A stretch of 64,000 bases of DNA, taken from Heracleum sosnowskyi (taxonomy: Eukaryota; Streptophyta; Magnoliopsida; Apiales; Apiaceae). The DNA lies in contig CM061238.1 in NCBI GenBank assembly GCA_030848705.1, forward strand, positions 47,841,133-47,905,132. The letters run 5' to 3'. Positions 53,083 to 63,600 of the stretch are shown piece by piece. The notes under the pieces were generated by a model that was not told the DNA's origin, ran no database searches, and saw only the letters and a list, made by a program, of their open reading frames with translations. The translations under genes and the position numbers were made by a program. Numbering within the stretch: the first letter of the stretch is position 1; every line of letters starts with the position of its first letter.

Positions 53083-54126
53083 TGTTAGGAATATGTTGTT
53101 CTTGATGATAATTATAAAAACACTTAGTAGATTTTGTATTAAGTCATTTTGTAACTGTCAACGAAATGGCATGCTTTGCAGTGTTTCGTTGACAGGAAGC
53201 TCATCAACGAAATGAGTGATGTAGCAATTGTACTGTACAATACTTCACAGTTTGATATGCAATTTGTTGTATGTATTAGATAGGTCTTTCTAGGTCATGT
53301 TGACTAAGTACTAGATAGGCAAAATAGGTTGGTGAATTGTAAATATATTATGCCTTGTAATTTTGCCTAAGTGAAGACCTGTCAACGGAATGAAGATTAT
53401 CCTATCAACGGTATAGAGTTTACTCATCAACGGAATGAAGATTATCCTATCAACGAAATGAAGTTTACTCATCAACGAAATGAAGAATGAAGCTATCAAC
53501 GAAACATATCTCCCTGCTATCAACGAATCACTATTACTTTTTGAATAGTTGACAAAGTGATAGTGACAGTTTACTGAACAGATCTAAAGGAGATATGGAA
53601 GTGTACTGTGCATTGGAAGCCATCAAAATGGTCACTGGAAATAAGGAAACATTCCAATTTCCAAGAAGGCTCTTGGGAGTGATCATAATAAGCGTGAAGA
53701 CAAAAGTAAAGATCCCCAAGGACCACTGGACAAAAGGAATGAAAAGCAAGCTACTGATGGTTATTACTAGTGTACATTAGTGTAGCCATAAATAGTATTG
53801 TAAACTTGGGTTATTTATATAACCAAGTGTAGCAGTTAAAATAAGAGTAAGAGAAGAAAAACAAATAGATTGTATTAGCTATATTTGAGAGCATACTTCT
53901 CTACATTCTTGTAACTGAGCAGCTGTGTACATTTTGTATCACAGATTATTTCCGCAATAAAAATCACTTCAGTTGGATCATCAAACAATCCAACTGAAAT
54001 TATTTATGTGCTTGTGATTTTTACTTTAAGTTCAGTTTTATTTGTAAGTTGTTTTTAAGTTTAAGAAATATCAAGAATTGTATTCAACCCCCTTCTACAA
54101 TTCTGTTAGGTCATTTGGGATTAACA
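53083..54126 (+). repeat. 5' LTR of copia E (1044 bp)
   Basis: TGTTAGGAATATG ... GGGATTAACA, matching the LTR of B in reverse. It holds about ten copies of the family motif (TCAACGAAAT and TTTCGTTGAC forms) at 53155-53215 and 53380-53530, and a TATA-like TATTTATATAA at 53812-53822. The C run near the 3' end is five long, against ten in B. Confidence 0.9.
53812..53822 (+). promoter_or_regulatory. Likely TATA box of LTR E
   Basis: TATTTATATAA, about 305 bp before the LTR end, at the same place as TATATATA in the LTR of B. Transcription would start about 30 bp downstream. Judged on composition and position only. Confidence 0.45.
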
Positions 54127-54128
54127 AT

Positions 54129-54140
54129 TGGTATCAAAGC
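54129..54140 (+). other. Primer binding site of element E, with one mismatch
   Basis: Reads TGGTATCAAAGC, against TGGTATCAGAGC in B. Two bases inside the LTR. Reverse transcription normally copies the site from the tRNA, so the change probably arose after insertion. Confidence 0.8.
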
Positions 54141-54189
54141 AAGCTTCTAACATACAAGAAGTTTAAAGATCAAGACCAAAACAGTAACC

Positions 54190-54957
54190 ATGGTGAAGAA
54201 GGATGCAGGAGTAAAGATACCAGTTCTTGATAAGGACAATTACTTTCACTGGAAAGTAAAGATGCATTTACATCTCATGTCTATGGATGAGAGATATGTA
54301 GACCGCATTGAGAAAGGTCCACACATTCCCATGAAGTTTGCATCTAGAGTTGGACTGCCAGATGATGCTCCTGATGTGGAAATTCCAAAACTTGTCTCAG
54401 AATGGACTATTGAAGATGTTGCAGAAGTCCATAAAGATAAAAGAACCATGAACATTCTGTTTAATGGTTTGGAGCAAGAGATGTTTGACAATGTCATAAA
54501 TTGTACAACCTCCAAAGAAGTATGGGACACTGCTAGAACTCTCTGTGAAGGTACTGAGCAAGTTAGGGAAAACAAAATGCAGCTCCTTATACAACAATAT
54601 GAGCATTTTCATTTTAAAGCTGGTGAAACCCTAAATGACACGTTTAGTAGGTTTCAAAAGCTTTTGAATGGATTAAAGTTGTATGGGAGGATCTATCAAA
54701 CCAAGGATTCAAACCTTAAATTTCTTAGAGCTCTTCCAAAAGAATGGAAGCCTATGACTGTTTCTCTCAGAAACACTCAAGAGTACAAAGACTACACTCT
54801 TGAAAGGCTTTATGGAACCTTGAAGACATATGAGTTGGAAATGGAGCAAGATGAAGAAATTGAAAAGGTACAAAAGAAGGGTGGATCTATTGCATTGATT
54901 GCATCTGTGAACCAACTGGAAGATGACAATGAAGAAGCTGCAAAAGGCCACAACTAG
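54190..54957 (+). pseudogene. Copia E gag N-terminal part
   Basis: 256 codons from an ATG at 54190 (MVKKDAGVKIPVLDKDNYFH) covering the UBN2-type gag domain (WDTARTLCEGTEQVRENK, RFQKLLNGLKLYG, RLYGTLKTYELEMEQDEE). The frame shifts at an A run near 54945, by one extra base relative to B, and ends NEEAAKGHN. The remainder of gag is open in the next frame. Unlike B, the start codon is intact. Confidence 0.88.
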
Positions 54958-57900
54958 TCGAGCTAGTTGTAGGAGTGATGTTAGCAAGGGTAAAGGCAAG
55001 ATGACAGAAGAAGAAGAATCAGAACCAGCCAACTTGGATGACTTAGATGAGATTGATGAACACATTGCTTTTCTGTCAAGAAAATTCTCTAAGTTCAAGT
55101 TCAAGAGAAACTCAGAAGCAAGGCCACCAAGGAGAGACTTTCAACCTAACAAAAGTAACTGGATTGAAAAGTCTAAATCTAAATGTTTCAATTGTGGAAT
55201 GCTTGGTCACTTTGCTGGAGACTGCAGAAAGCCCAAGATTGAGAAGGGCAACAGGAAATTTGAGTCTGTTGATTATAAAAAGAAATACTTTGAACTTCTC
55301 AAGCAAAAAGAAAAGGCTTTCATGTCTCAGGAGTATGATTGGGCTGGTAATGGTGAAGATTCTGATGATGATGTTGAGTATGTCAACTTGGCTCTTATGG
55401 CTAACAATCATGAGCAGGAAGCAAGCTCCTCAAGCAACCAGGGAGACAAAAGGAATCTTTGGTACTTGGATAGTGGTTGTTCAAGACACATGACTGGTGA
55501 TTCTACCCTGCTCACAGAGTTTCAGGAAAGAGCTGGCCCTTGTATTGCTTTTGGAGATGACAGCAAAGGCTACACTAAGGGATATGGCTTGATTTCAAAA
55601 GAGAATGTCATCATAGATGAGGTTGCATTGGTGGATGGTCTTAAGCACAATTTGCTTAGTATCAGCCAACTTTGTGAGAAAGGATTTTTAGTTACTTTTT
55701 CTAAAGAAGCCTGTGTTGTTTCTAAAGGAGGAAACACCAATGTGGTAATGACTGGATTCAGAAGAGGGAATGTGTACATTGCTGACTTTAGTAGCACAAG
55801 TCCAGACACCATCACTTGTCTTTTCAGCAAGGCAAGCAAGGATGAAAGTTGGCTATGGCACAAGAAACTGTCTCATCTGAATTTCAAAGTTATGAATGAT
55901 TTGGTGAGGAAAGATCTTGCTAGAGGAATTCCACAAGTGGAGTTTTCCAAGGATTGTTTGTGTGATGCCTGTCAAAAAGGGAAACAAAAGAAGGCATCAT
56001 TCAAAAGCAAGACAGAGTCATCAATTGTCCATCAGCTTGAGTTGCTTCATATGGATCTATTTGGCCCTGTGAATGTCATGTCTATTTCAAAGAAGAAATA
56101 TTGTCTTGTGATTGTTGATGATTTTTCTAGATTTACATGGACCTTCTTTTTGCACTCCAAAGATGAGGCAAGTGAAATCATTATCAATCACATCAAGATG
56201 GTAAACAATCATCTGGACTTGAAAGTAAGAAGGATTAGGAGTGACAATGGGACAGAATTCAAGAATTCAAGCATGAAGGTGTTCTGTGAAGAAAATGGTA
56301 TTTTGCATGAGTTTTCAGCAGCAAGGACACCACAGCAAAATGGTGTGGTTGAAAGGAAAAACAGAACACTTATTGAAGCTGCAAGGACAATGCTAGATGA
56401 ATCAAAGTTACCAACTTATTTTTGGGCTGAGGCAGTTAACACAGCCTGCTTCACTCAAAATATTTCTTTGATTAATCAGTCCAAAGGTATGACCCCTTAT
56501 CAACTACTCAAAAGAAAGAAGCCACTATTGGATTTTCTTCATGTCTTTGGATGCAAGTGCTTTGTTCTGAGAAATCAAGCTGAGCATTTGGGGAAATTTG
56601 AAGCAAAGGCAGATGAAGCAATATTTGTGGGATATGCAGCAGGGAAAGCTTACAGAGTCTATAATCTCAGAACCAACATTGTTATGGAATCTGTACATGT
56701 TGTTTTTTATGATCTCAAAATTCAAGGTCTCTGTGATGAAGGTTTCCATGAAAGTCTTTCTTTTGAGAATGAGGAAGGAGATCAAGTGAATCATGTTAAG
56801 GCTACTGAGAAACAGCCTAAAGTTGTTGTATCTAGCACAGATGAAAGCAGCAGTGAAGATGAAATTGCTGCATTAAGGTTGAAAAGAATAGCTGCTAGCA
56901 GACCAAATGGTCATTTCGTTGACAGTCATGATGGTGGATTCGTTGACAGTCAAAATGAGCGTTTCGTTGACAGCCAAAATGGTCATACCGTTGACAGTCA
57001 TAGAAATTCTTCTAGAAGTGATCATTTAGGGATAACAAACTCAGGGGGAGTTTCTCAAGGACAAATATCCAATCAAGGCAATCATGATCATGAAGCTACC
57101 TCTTCAAGAGCAAATCTACCTCCCTCAAGGAAATGGACTAAAGATCATCCCTTTGAACTTATTATAGGTGATGTTACTTCAAAAGTCCAAACTAGAAGAG
57201 AAACTCAAGAAGAATGTCTATATAGCAGCTTTCTGTCTCAAGATGAGCCAAAGAAAGTTGAGGATGCACTTCTAGATCCAGATTGGGTTTTAGCTATGCA
57301 AGAGGAGCTAAACCAATTTGAGAGGAACAATGTTTGGAAGCTGGTGCCCAAGCCTAAGGACAGGAGTGTCATAGGCACAAAATGGGTGTTCAGAAACAAG
57401 ATGGATGAAAATGACATAGTCACAAGGAACAAAGCTAGATTGGTTGCAAAAGGCTATTCACAGGAAGAAGGAATTGATTTTGATGAAACCTTTGCTCCTG
57501 TTGCTAGACTAGAAGCAATAAGGATTTTCCTAGCCTATGCAGCCCATGCCAATTTCAAAGTCTATCAAATGGATGTGAAGAGTGCTTTTCTGAATGGGGA
57601 ATTGGAAGAGGAGGTGTATGTAAGTCAACCTCCTGGTTTTGAAGATGATGATTTTCCAGAATATGTATACTTCCTCCTCAAAGCACTCTATGGTTTGAAA
57701 CAAGCACCTAGAGCCTGGTATGACACACTTTCACAGTTCCTCCTTGAGAATCACTTCACTAGAGGTACTGTAGATAAAACTCTTTTTCACAGGGTTGTGA
57801 ATGGCTCTACTATACTTGTTCAAATTTATGTAGATGACATAATCTTTGGGTCTACAGATGTGAAACTTTGTCAAAAGTTTGCCAAGCTTATGCAAAGTAA

Positions 57901-58126
57901 ATATGAGATCAGCATGATGGGAGAATTAACTTACTTTCTTGGTCTTCAAGTGAAGCAAGTTAATGAAGGCATTTTCATTAGTCAAACAAAATATATTCAT
58001 GATTTATTAAAGAAGTTTAACTTAATGGAATGCTCTCCTGCCAAAACTCCCATGCCTACTGCCACCAAACTTGAATTGAATACTAAGGAAAATCTGTGGA
58101 CATTTCAGGTTACAGAGGCATGGTAG
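54923..58126 (+). pseudogene. Copia E Gag-Pol fusion: gag knuckle, protease, integrase, RT
   Basis: About 1067 codons without a stop. CCHC knuckle CFNCGMLGHFAGDC (about 55188-55230), YVNLALMANNHEQEASSSSN, then directly QGDKRNLWYLDSGCSRHMTG with no stop codon between gag and pol. The integrase zinc region (HKKLSHLNF ... CDACQKGK), DDE core (MDLFGP, RSDNGTEF, VERKNRTLIEAART) and RT with YVDDIIFGS at about 57827 follow. Near 56915-57000 four FVDS-type units are coded by the family motif. The frame is lost near 58090 by a deletion before RNase H. The fused gag-protease junction is the exact product expected from splicing the form seen in B. Confidence 0.9.
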
Positions 58127-58770
58127 GCTCACTTTTATATTTAAAAGCTAGTAGACCTGATATTATGTTTGCTACATGTCTATGTGCTAGATTTCAAGCT
58201 GATCCTAGGGAATCCCATTTAGTTGCTATTAAAAGAATTTTCAGATATCTCAAAGGAACACCAAACCTTGGCATTTGGTATCCTAGAGAATCTGGCTTTG
58301 AACTAATTGGTTATTCAGATGCAGATTTTGCAGGATATAAAATTGACAGGAAAAGCACAACAGGCACCTGTCAATTCTTAGGAAACAAGCTTGTCTCATG
58401 GTTCAGCAAGAAACAAAACTCAGTTTCTACCTCCACAGCTGAGGCTGAGTATATTGCAGCTGGAAGTTGTTGTGCACAGATTTTATGGATGAAAAATCAA
58501 CTACTTGATTATGGAATAAGAGTTGAGAAAATTCCTATTTTCTGTGAAAACACTAGTGCCATTGCCATTACTGAAAATCCAGTGCAGCACTCAAGGACCA
58601 AGCACATTGACATCAAGTACCATTTCATTAGAGAACATGTTATGAATGGTACTGTGGAGTTACATTTTGTTCCAAGTGAACAACAACTTGCAGACATCTT
58701 TACCAAGCCACTTGATGAATCAACATTCTCAAGATTAGTAAGTGAGCTAGGTATGCTAAATTTCTCTTAA
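58096..58770 (+). pseudogene. Copia E RNase H domain
   Basis: DISGYRGMVGSLLYLKASRP, then DADFAGYKIDRKSTTGTCQF, STAEAEYIAAGSCCAQ, FCENTSAIAI (Cys-Glu where others have CDN), HSRTKHIDIKYHFIREHV and ADIFTKPLDESTF, ending GMLNFS. It is the portion missing from B. It is in a different frame from the RT upstream, separated by a small deletion near 58090. Confidence 0.9.
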
Positions 58771-59311
58771 TTATTTTTGAGATATTTGCAAGTTACAATG
58801 TAGCCAGAAATTTGCTATGTTTTTCTGTGAATTAATTTTCTCAGGAAAAAGTGAAATTTTGTCTAAGTCAAAATTACTATGTCAACGAAACGCACCATTT
58901 CGTTGACAGTCTTAGCATTTTTCTGGGTGTTTCGTTGATAGCTCTTTTATATCAACGAAACGCAGCTTTATCAACGAAATAGACGGGACCTTAAACGCCC
59001 AAATCTGATTCGTTGATATAGCGCTTTTAATCTGAACCGTTGAGATTTGACACGTCTTTTACCACGATCTATGCATACACCCCTGTAAGTATAAATCATG
59101 GTAATATTTTAAGAGTAACAGTTATATTTTTTAAGCCAATCCAGTAATTTACATTTATTATTGGACTCATTTTCTGAGAATTTTTGGGGGAGTATTTAAG
59201 AAATTCTATTTTCCTTAATTTCCTTTTTACCTGTTCTCAAAAATTCCAAAGGCTTTTCTCTCTTCTTCTCTCTAACAAGCAATTCAGTTCGAAGCTTTTC
59301 TTCACACAACA
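58771..59311 (+). other. Spacer between pol and ORF3 of E, with motif cluster
   Basis: Non-coding, AT-rich. From about 58880 to 59045 it carries at least six copies of the family motif in both orientations (TCAACGAAACGC, TTTCGTTGACAG, TTTCGTTGATAG). A pyrimidine-rich stretch at 59225-59280 lies before the ORF3 ATG. Confidence 0.8.
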
Positions 59312-60548
59312 ATGGCACCCATAGTCAAGCTTATGTCAGCAGGAGGGTTCATTTATGAAAAGAACAACTCAATTCCATTTGTTGTCAAGGAAAGTCCAAA
59401 CAGTATCTTTTTCAAGATGATGGACTTCATGAAGAACTGCAAGTTGAGCTATGCAATGTTTCACTCAACTCCTCTCTATAATGAGATAATCGAGGAGATT
59501 TGGACCTCATGTGAGTATAATGGAACAAACTGCACACTACAATTCACCATCCAAGGTAAAGAGTACATAGTTAATTCTGATGTATTGCAAGCATGTCTAC
59601 ATATTCCTGAAAATAACTGTAATGCTTTGCCTACAAATACTGAAATGGTTAACTTGCTAAACTCCATAAACTACTCTTTGCCTACTGATAATCTGGGTAG
59701 AATAATTAGGAGAGGATTGGTTAGAGAATATAGTTATTTAGCTGATGCATTTATCAAGGTATTTTCTGGTAAGATTAGCAATTTTGATGCATTGACCAAT
59801 TCTATGTTAATTCTATTTACCATGCTCCTAACTGATAGATATTACAACTTTAGCACCCAACTTATGTATGAAATTGGTGCTAAGTTGGGTGATAAGGCTA
59901 ATAGGAAAAAGAATATCTATTATGCTAGGTTTCTGATGATGTTGGCTAATCATGTTAGTCCAACACCATTAGTTATCTCTAACCCTGTTTCCAAGTTTGA
60001 GTGTTTTGTGCAAGAGAAAAGGGTTCTGACAGATATACTGAGACTTAACCACAATGGTGATGTCCCAATGGTGTATTTGCCCATCATTGAGGTAACTTCT
60101 TCTAACCCTGTTAGTATAGTTGCTACTTCTATTATTTCACCCACCAATGTTGCTATGGAGTCTGTAGCTGTGTCCCAACAGGCTCCTGCCCAAGCAGCAA
60201 AACCTAAATCAAAGAAATCCTCAAAGCCAACCTCAGGTGCTTCTCAAAAGGCACCTGTTGCAAAAACTACTTCACAACCAAAGGGGAGTGATTCAGGAGT
60301 TGTGAGAGGTGAGGGAAGGGGTGAAAATCAAGGAAACCCTAAGAATAAGGAAGGAAAGCAGAGTGAAATCCAGCCAAGCCCCATTGTGTCTTCCCAACAA
60401 GGCACAATGAGTAAAATGGATTTAAACACAAGTCTAGTTGCATCCTCCCAAAAGGATGTGATTATTGAAACAAGCTCTCCTCCAAGAGCACACTCCAAAA
60501 GGGTAAGGGACACTTCAAGCCCACAGTCTACATTTTCCCAATACCAAA
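59312..60548 (+). pseudogene. Copia E ORF3, truncated by element H
   Basis: 412 codons from an ATG at 59312 (MAPIVKLMSAGGFIYEKNN). The conserved domain covers residues about 20-230: LQFTIQGKEYIVNSDVLQAC, YLADAFIKVFSGKISNFDAL and YYARFLMMLANHV, as in C and D. After that the sequence is low-complexity, rich in Ser, Pro and Lys (AKPKSKKSSKPTSGASQK), as in C. The frame ends only because LTR H interrupts it; the original was probably longer. Function unknown. It occupies the place of the SIRE env-like ORF but shows no signal peptide or membrane helix. Confidence 0.75.
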
Positions 60549-61395
60549 TGTAAGACCCCAGATTTTGGGTAGAATTAAAACTTTTATTATATGTTGATGT
60601 AAATATGGATAGTGGCAATGACTTTGAGAATCAAGTTATGAAATGAATATGAATTTCGGTTTTCAAACATTTTGAGAATAGTAAGAATGGACTGAACATA
60701 TAAATAAGAACAATCAATCTAGAAGACAAGAATACAATACTCCAGGGAAGGAAAGTATTTTTATGTCATCCAAACCAATATCTGGAATACATCCGACAAC
60801 TCCGTAAACAAGATAGCGTACGCCCGAGAAAGCACTAGAACGTTTTCTAAGTGCAAAGAGTAGAGAGAAAATAGATCAGGAATATTGGAACGGATTTTGA
60901 TCCAAAGTATTATAGAAAAACCACTGATGAATAGTAACTTTTGATGAATAGTAAATTTTTGTCGTTTAAAAAGTTTTTCAGACCACCCTATATACGGAAC
61001 GATATAATGAACTTTCAAAGCTGTATTAGTGATCTACGATGAAAATAAAGGAATGCAAAAGCTGTCAGAATTGGAAAAATAGCATTTCCGTTTTCTCCGA
61101 AATTTCACCATTAACGGACGGATTAATCATTATTTGGGAATATTGAAGGATTTAGATTATCAATTCCATGGATATGGATTTAATAAAAGAATTAGAGATA
61201 TTAAGAACGATTACGATAAACTACTTCGATAGAACACTTAAGAAACCCTGCGAACTTTTTACGCGATTAAACGGAGACGGAACAACGAGACATTACAGGA
61301 TTAAAATACAGACATGGAAGTAACATGTAACAAGATTAATTCGAGGAATGCAACATTTGGATCATTCATGTGAAAAGAAACAAACTAGTAAAGCT

Positions 61396-61475
61396 GCTTT
61401 GCCACCATGACCCTCCAGTGCTTGACATGTGTCCCTGCTTGCCACCATGACCCTCCATGGCTCGACACGTGTCCC
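61396..61475 (+). repeat. Short imperfect tandem duplication in LTR H
   Basis: GCCACCATGACCCTCCA(G/T)G followed by C(T)TGACA(T/C)GTGTCCCTG occurs twice, about 40 bp apart. The corresponding place in LTR A has different sequence. Confidence 0.7.
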
Positions 61476-63400
61476 TGTGACTAGCCAAAGTGTGGTGACT
61501 CACCCCTCTCTTATACAAAAAAATCAGCATTATCTTCATTATTAACCAAAACAAAGAAAAGAAAAAGAAGAAGGAAAATTCGGGAGAAAAGAGAGAAGAA
61601 AAATGGTGGAGAAAGAATTGATCATAACTTGAGTTTCTCTCGGCGGTTTTTGGCGATCCACCACTCAAATCGAAGCTCTCGAGAAGCTCTATGCAACCAT
61701 GGTAAGAGCTCGCTTCACCTCTGTGTTTTACCCATTCGATTCAGTGATTAACAGTTGGAGAAGATGATGAATAGTAACTTGTATCTTGTTTTGTTTTGTT
61801 TTGATAATGAGTTTGTAGCTTCCAAAGGTTGTATTAAGCAAGAATCTAAGGTTACATAAGGAATATATCAGCAAGAAAGCTTGGAGGAAGGTATAAACCT
61901 CTGCCCCTTTTGACTTATATGAGTTTTAGTATGGTTTTGATGTTTATGTAGAGTTAAAAGCATGATTAAGTAATTAGATAAATTGTTGGTTGAGTTTGGA
62001 GGATGGGTTATGAATTTTGTTGTGATTATTCCTGGAGGATTTGACTGAGTGGAGGGTGTATAAGGTGGATGGTGAGTTTGGAATTGATTGGTATTGATTT
62101 GGGTGTGTTTTGAAAATGGAAAACGTTACGATTATAGCCGTCGTAATGCCCATTTGATTTAAGGCTGTTTTAAGCAAGAATTACGAACTGGTCTGGTAAT
62201 ATTTTTGAATAGAACTGACCATGAACATCTAGGTCTTGTTTTAAGGTTTGTTTTGGTATAAAGATCATGTCTATACGATTTACGGTTTAGGAGAAAAGTG
62301 AGTTTTAGTAAACGCCGTTCGGAAGAATGACTCATCTCTGTCCAGAAACTTTGAGGCTATATTTGGACCACTTCGGAGACATATTAAAATGTGCAACTTT
62401 GAGGAATAATACTAGAGACAGTTAGGAAGGCTCACGAAAACGATTCGTATTAAAAAGATTATTTTTCGATTTTATAAAAATGTTTTAGTCGAGGTCGCGC
62501 AAGTGAAAACCACTGGAAACGAGACTTAGAAACCAAGGTTCCAAATGGTTAAGTATAACTTGGATTTGGGAATGGATTTCAAACCAAACTTGTGATATAA
62601 GTATTTGACGAATAACATGGACTTAGTATGAGCCTATAACGAGCTAGTAATGCCTTAGTTGTGTTTCGCTTACGTGTTTAAGCATTAAGTTATAAGTGGT
62701 TTATCGAGGGGATTAACCGTGTGTTTTCGTTTGACTTTGTCTAGATTGTCCGGCATCGTCGCGAACCCCTATCACTTCTCGAGCATCAGGCAAGTTTTCT
62801 AAATCTATACTTTGAAGTATTGATTATATATTACTGCTGTTGCCATGTGTGGAGTTATACAGTTGTGCGATACATGTTATATATTGTATAAAATAGAGTT
62901 TGATTTGGATTTATGTATGAGCTTTGAGATAAAGTAGTTATAAACCGGCATACCTTGTAGCTCTAGAGATAAGAGCATACTTCTTGTTTTCGACTCTAGA
63001 CCGGGAGTCAGTATTTGAAATATGGAGATAGCCGTGGAAACCCGGAGGGATTCCAGCGGCAGTGTACTAATTATTTTGAGGACTGCTATTATTAAACATT
63101 AATTATATTTCTAGAAAGTATTAATTATCTGGAAATGATTTGAGGAATGTTATTTGAATATTACCTCATTCAGAGGTTGTTACGTGGAAATGATTTGGTA
63201 ATTGGCTTATAAGCTAGATATGGGGATATCAGTTATAAGCCAGGTTTTATAAAGGCCCTAGGTTAAGGGCGTATGATATTTCTTAAGATCAGTAGTGATT
63301 ATAGTTTGTGTATGATAAAGGTTATTTTTCCGATAAAGATATCGGGTAACCGTTATTCGAGGATTAATTATTTTTATTTAAGAATATTATTTATTAATAT

Positions 63401-63600
63401 TCATTTGAGGATTATCGACTTACAGAATATTATTTATATACATTTGAGGATTATCGACTTACAGAATATTATTTATATACATTTGAGGATTATCGACTTA
63501 CAGAATATTATTTATATACATTTGAGGATTATCGACTTACAGAATATTATTTATATACATTTGAGGATTATCGACTTACAGAATATTGTTTATATTCATT
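63401..63600 (+). repeat. 39-bp minisatellite in LTR H
   Basis: Five nearly perfect copies of a 39-bp unit containing GAGGATTATCGACTTACAGA, encoding by chance the repeated IHLRIIDLQNIIY. More diverged AATATTCATTTGAGGATT units run on to about 63870. It is the equivalent of the array in LTR A at 5560-6020, with a different unit amplified. Confidence 0.88.

Larger units (their letters stand above)
53083..60548 (+). mobile_element. Ty1/copia SIRE-type element E, spliced-looking sister of B
   Basis: 5' LTR (53083-54126), primer binding site, gag, protease, integrase, RT, RNase H and ORF3, cut off at 60548 by the LTR of H. It lies in LTR G. Proteins are near-identical to those of B where both exist. 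Between gag knuckle and protease, E lacks the 1242-nt segment found in B, joined precisely at 55441/55442. Two frameshifts, near 54945 and 58090, break the polyprotein. Confidence 0.88.

Noticed and set aside
55441..55442. Simple deletion as the cause of the gag-pol joint in E
   Set aside because: Possible through a shared CAGG, but the fit to GT-AG, phase, and the parallel sites in C and D make splicing the better reading; kept as the stated alternative.
58880..59045. TTGAC in the B/E and C motifs as WRKY W-boxes
   Set aside because: The W-box needs TTGACC or TTGACT; the motif almost always continues with A (TTGACAG) and conservation extends beyond the core.
59312..60548. Calling ORF3 an envelope gene
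   Set aside because: Position matches the env-like ORF of SIRE elements, but I see no signal peptide, transmembrane helix or cleavage site.
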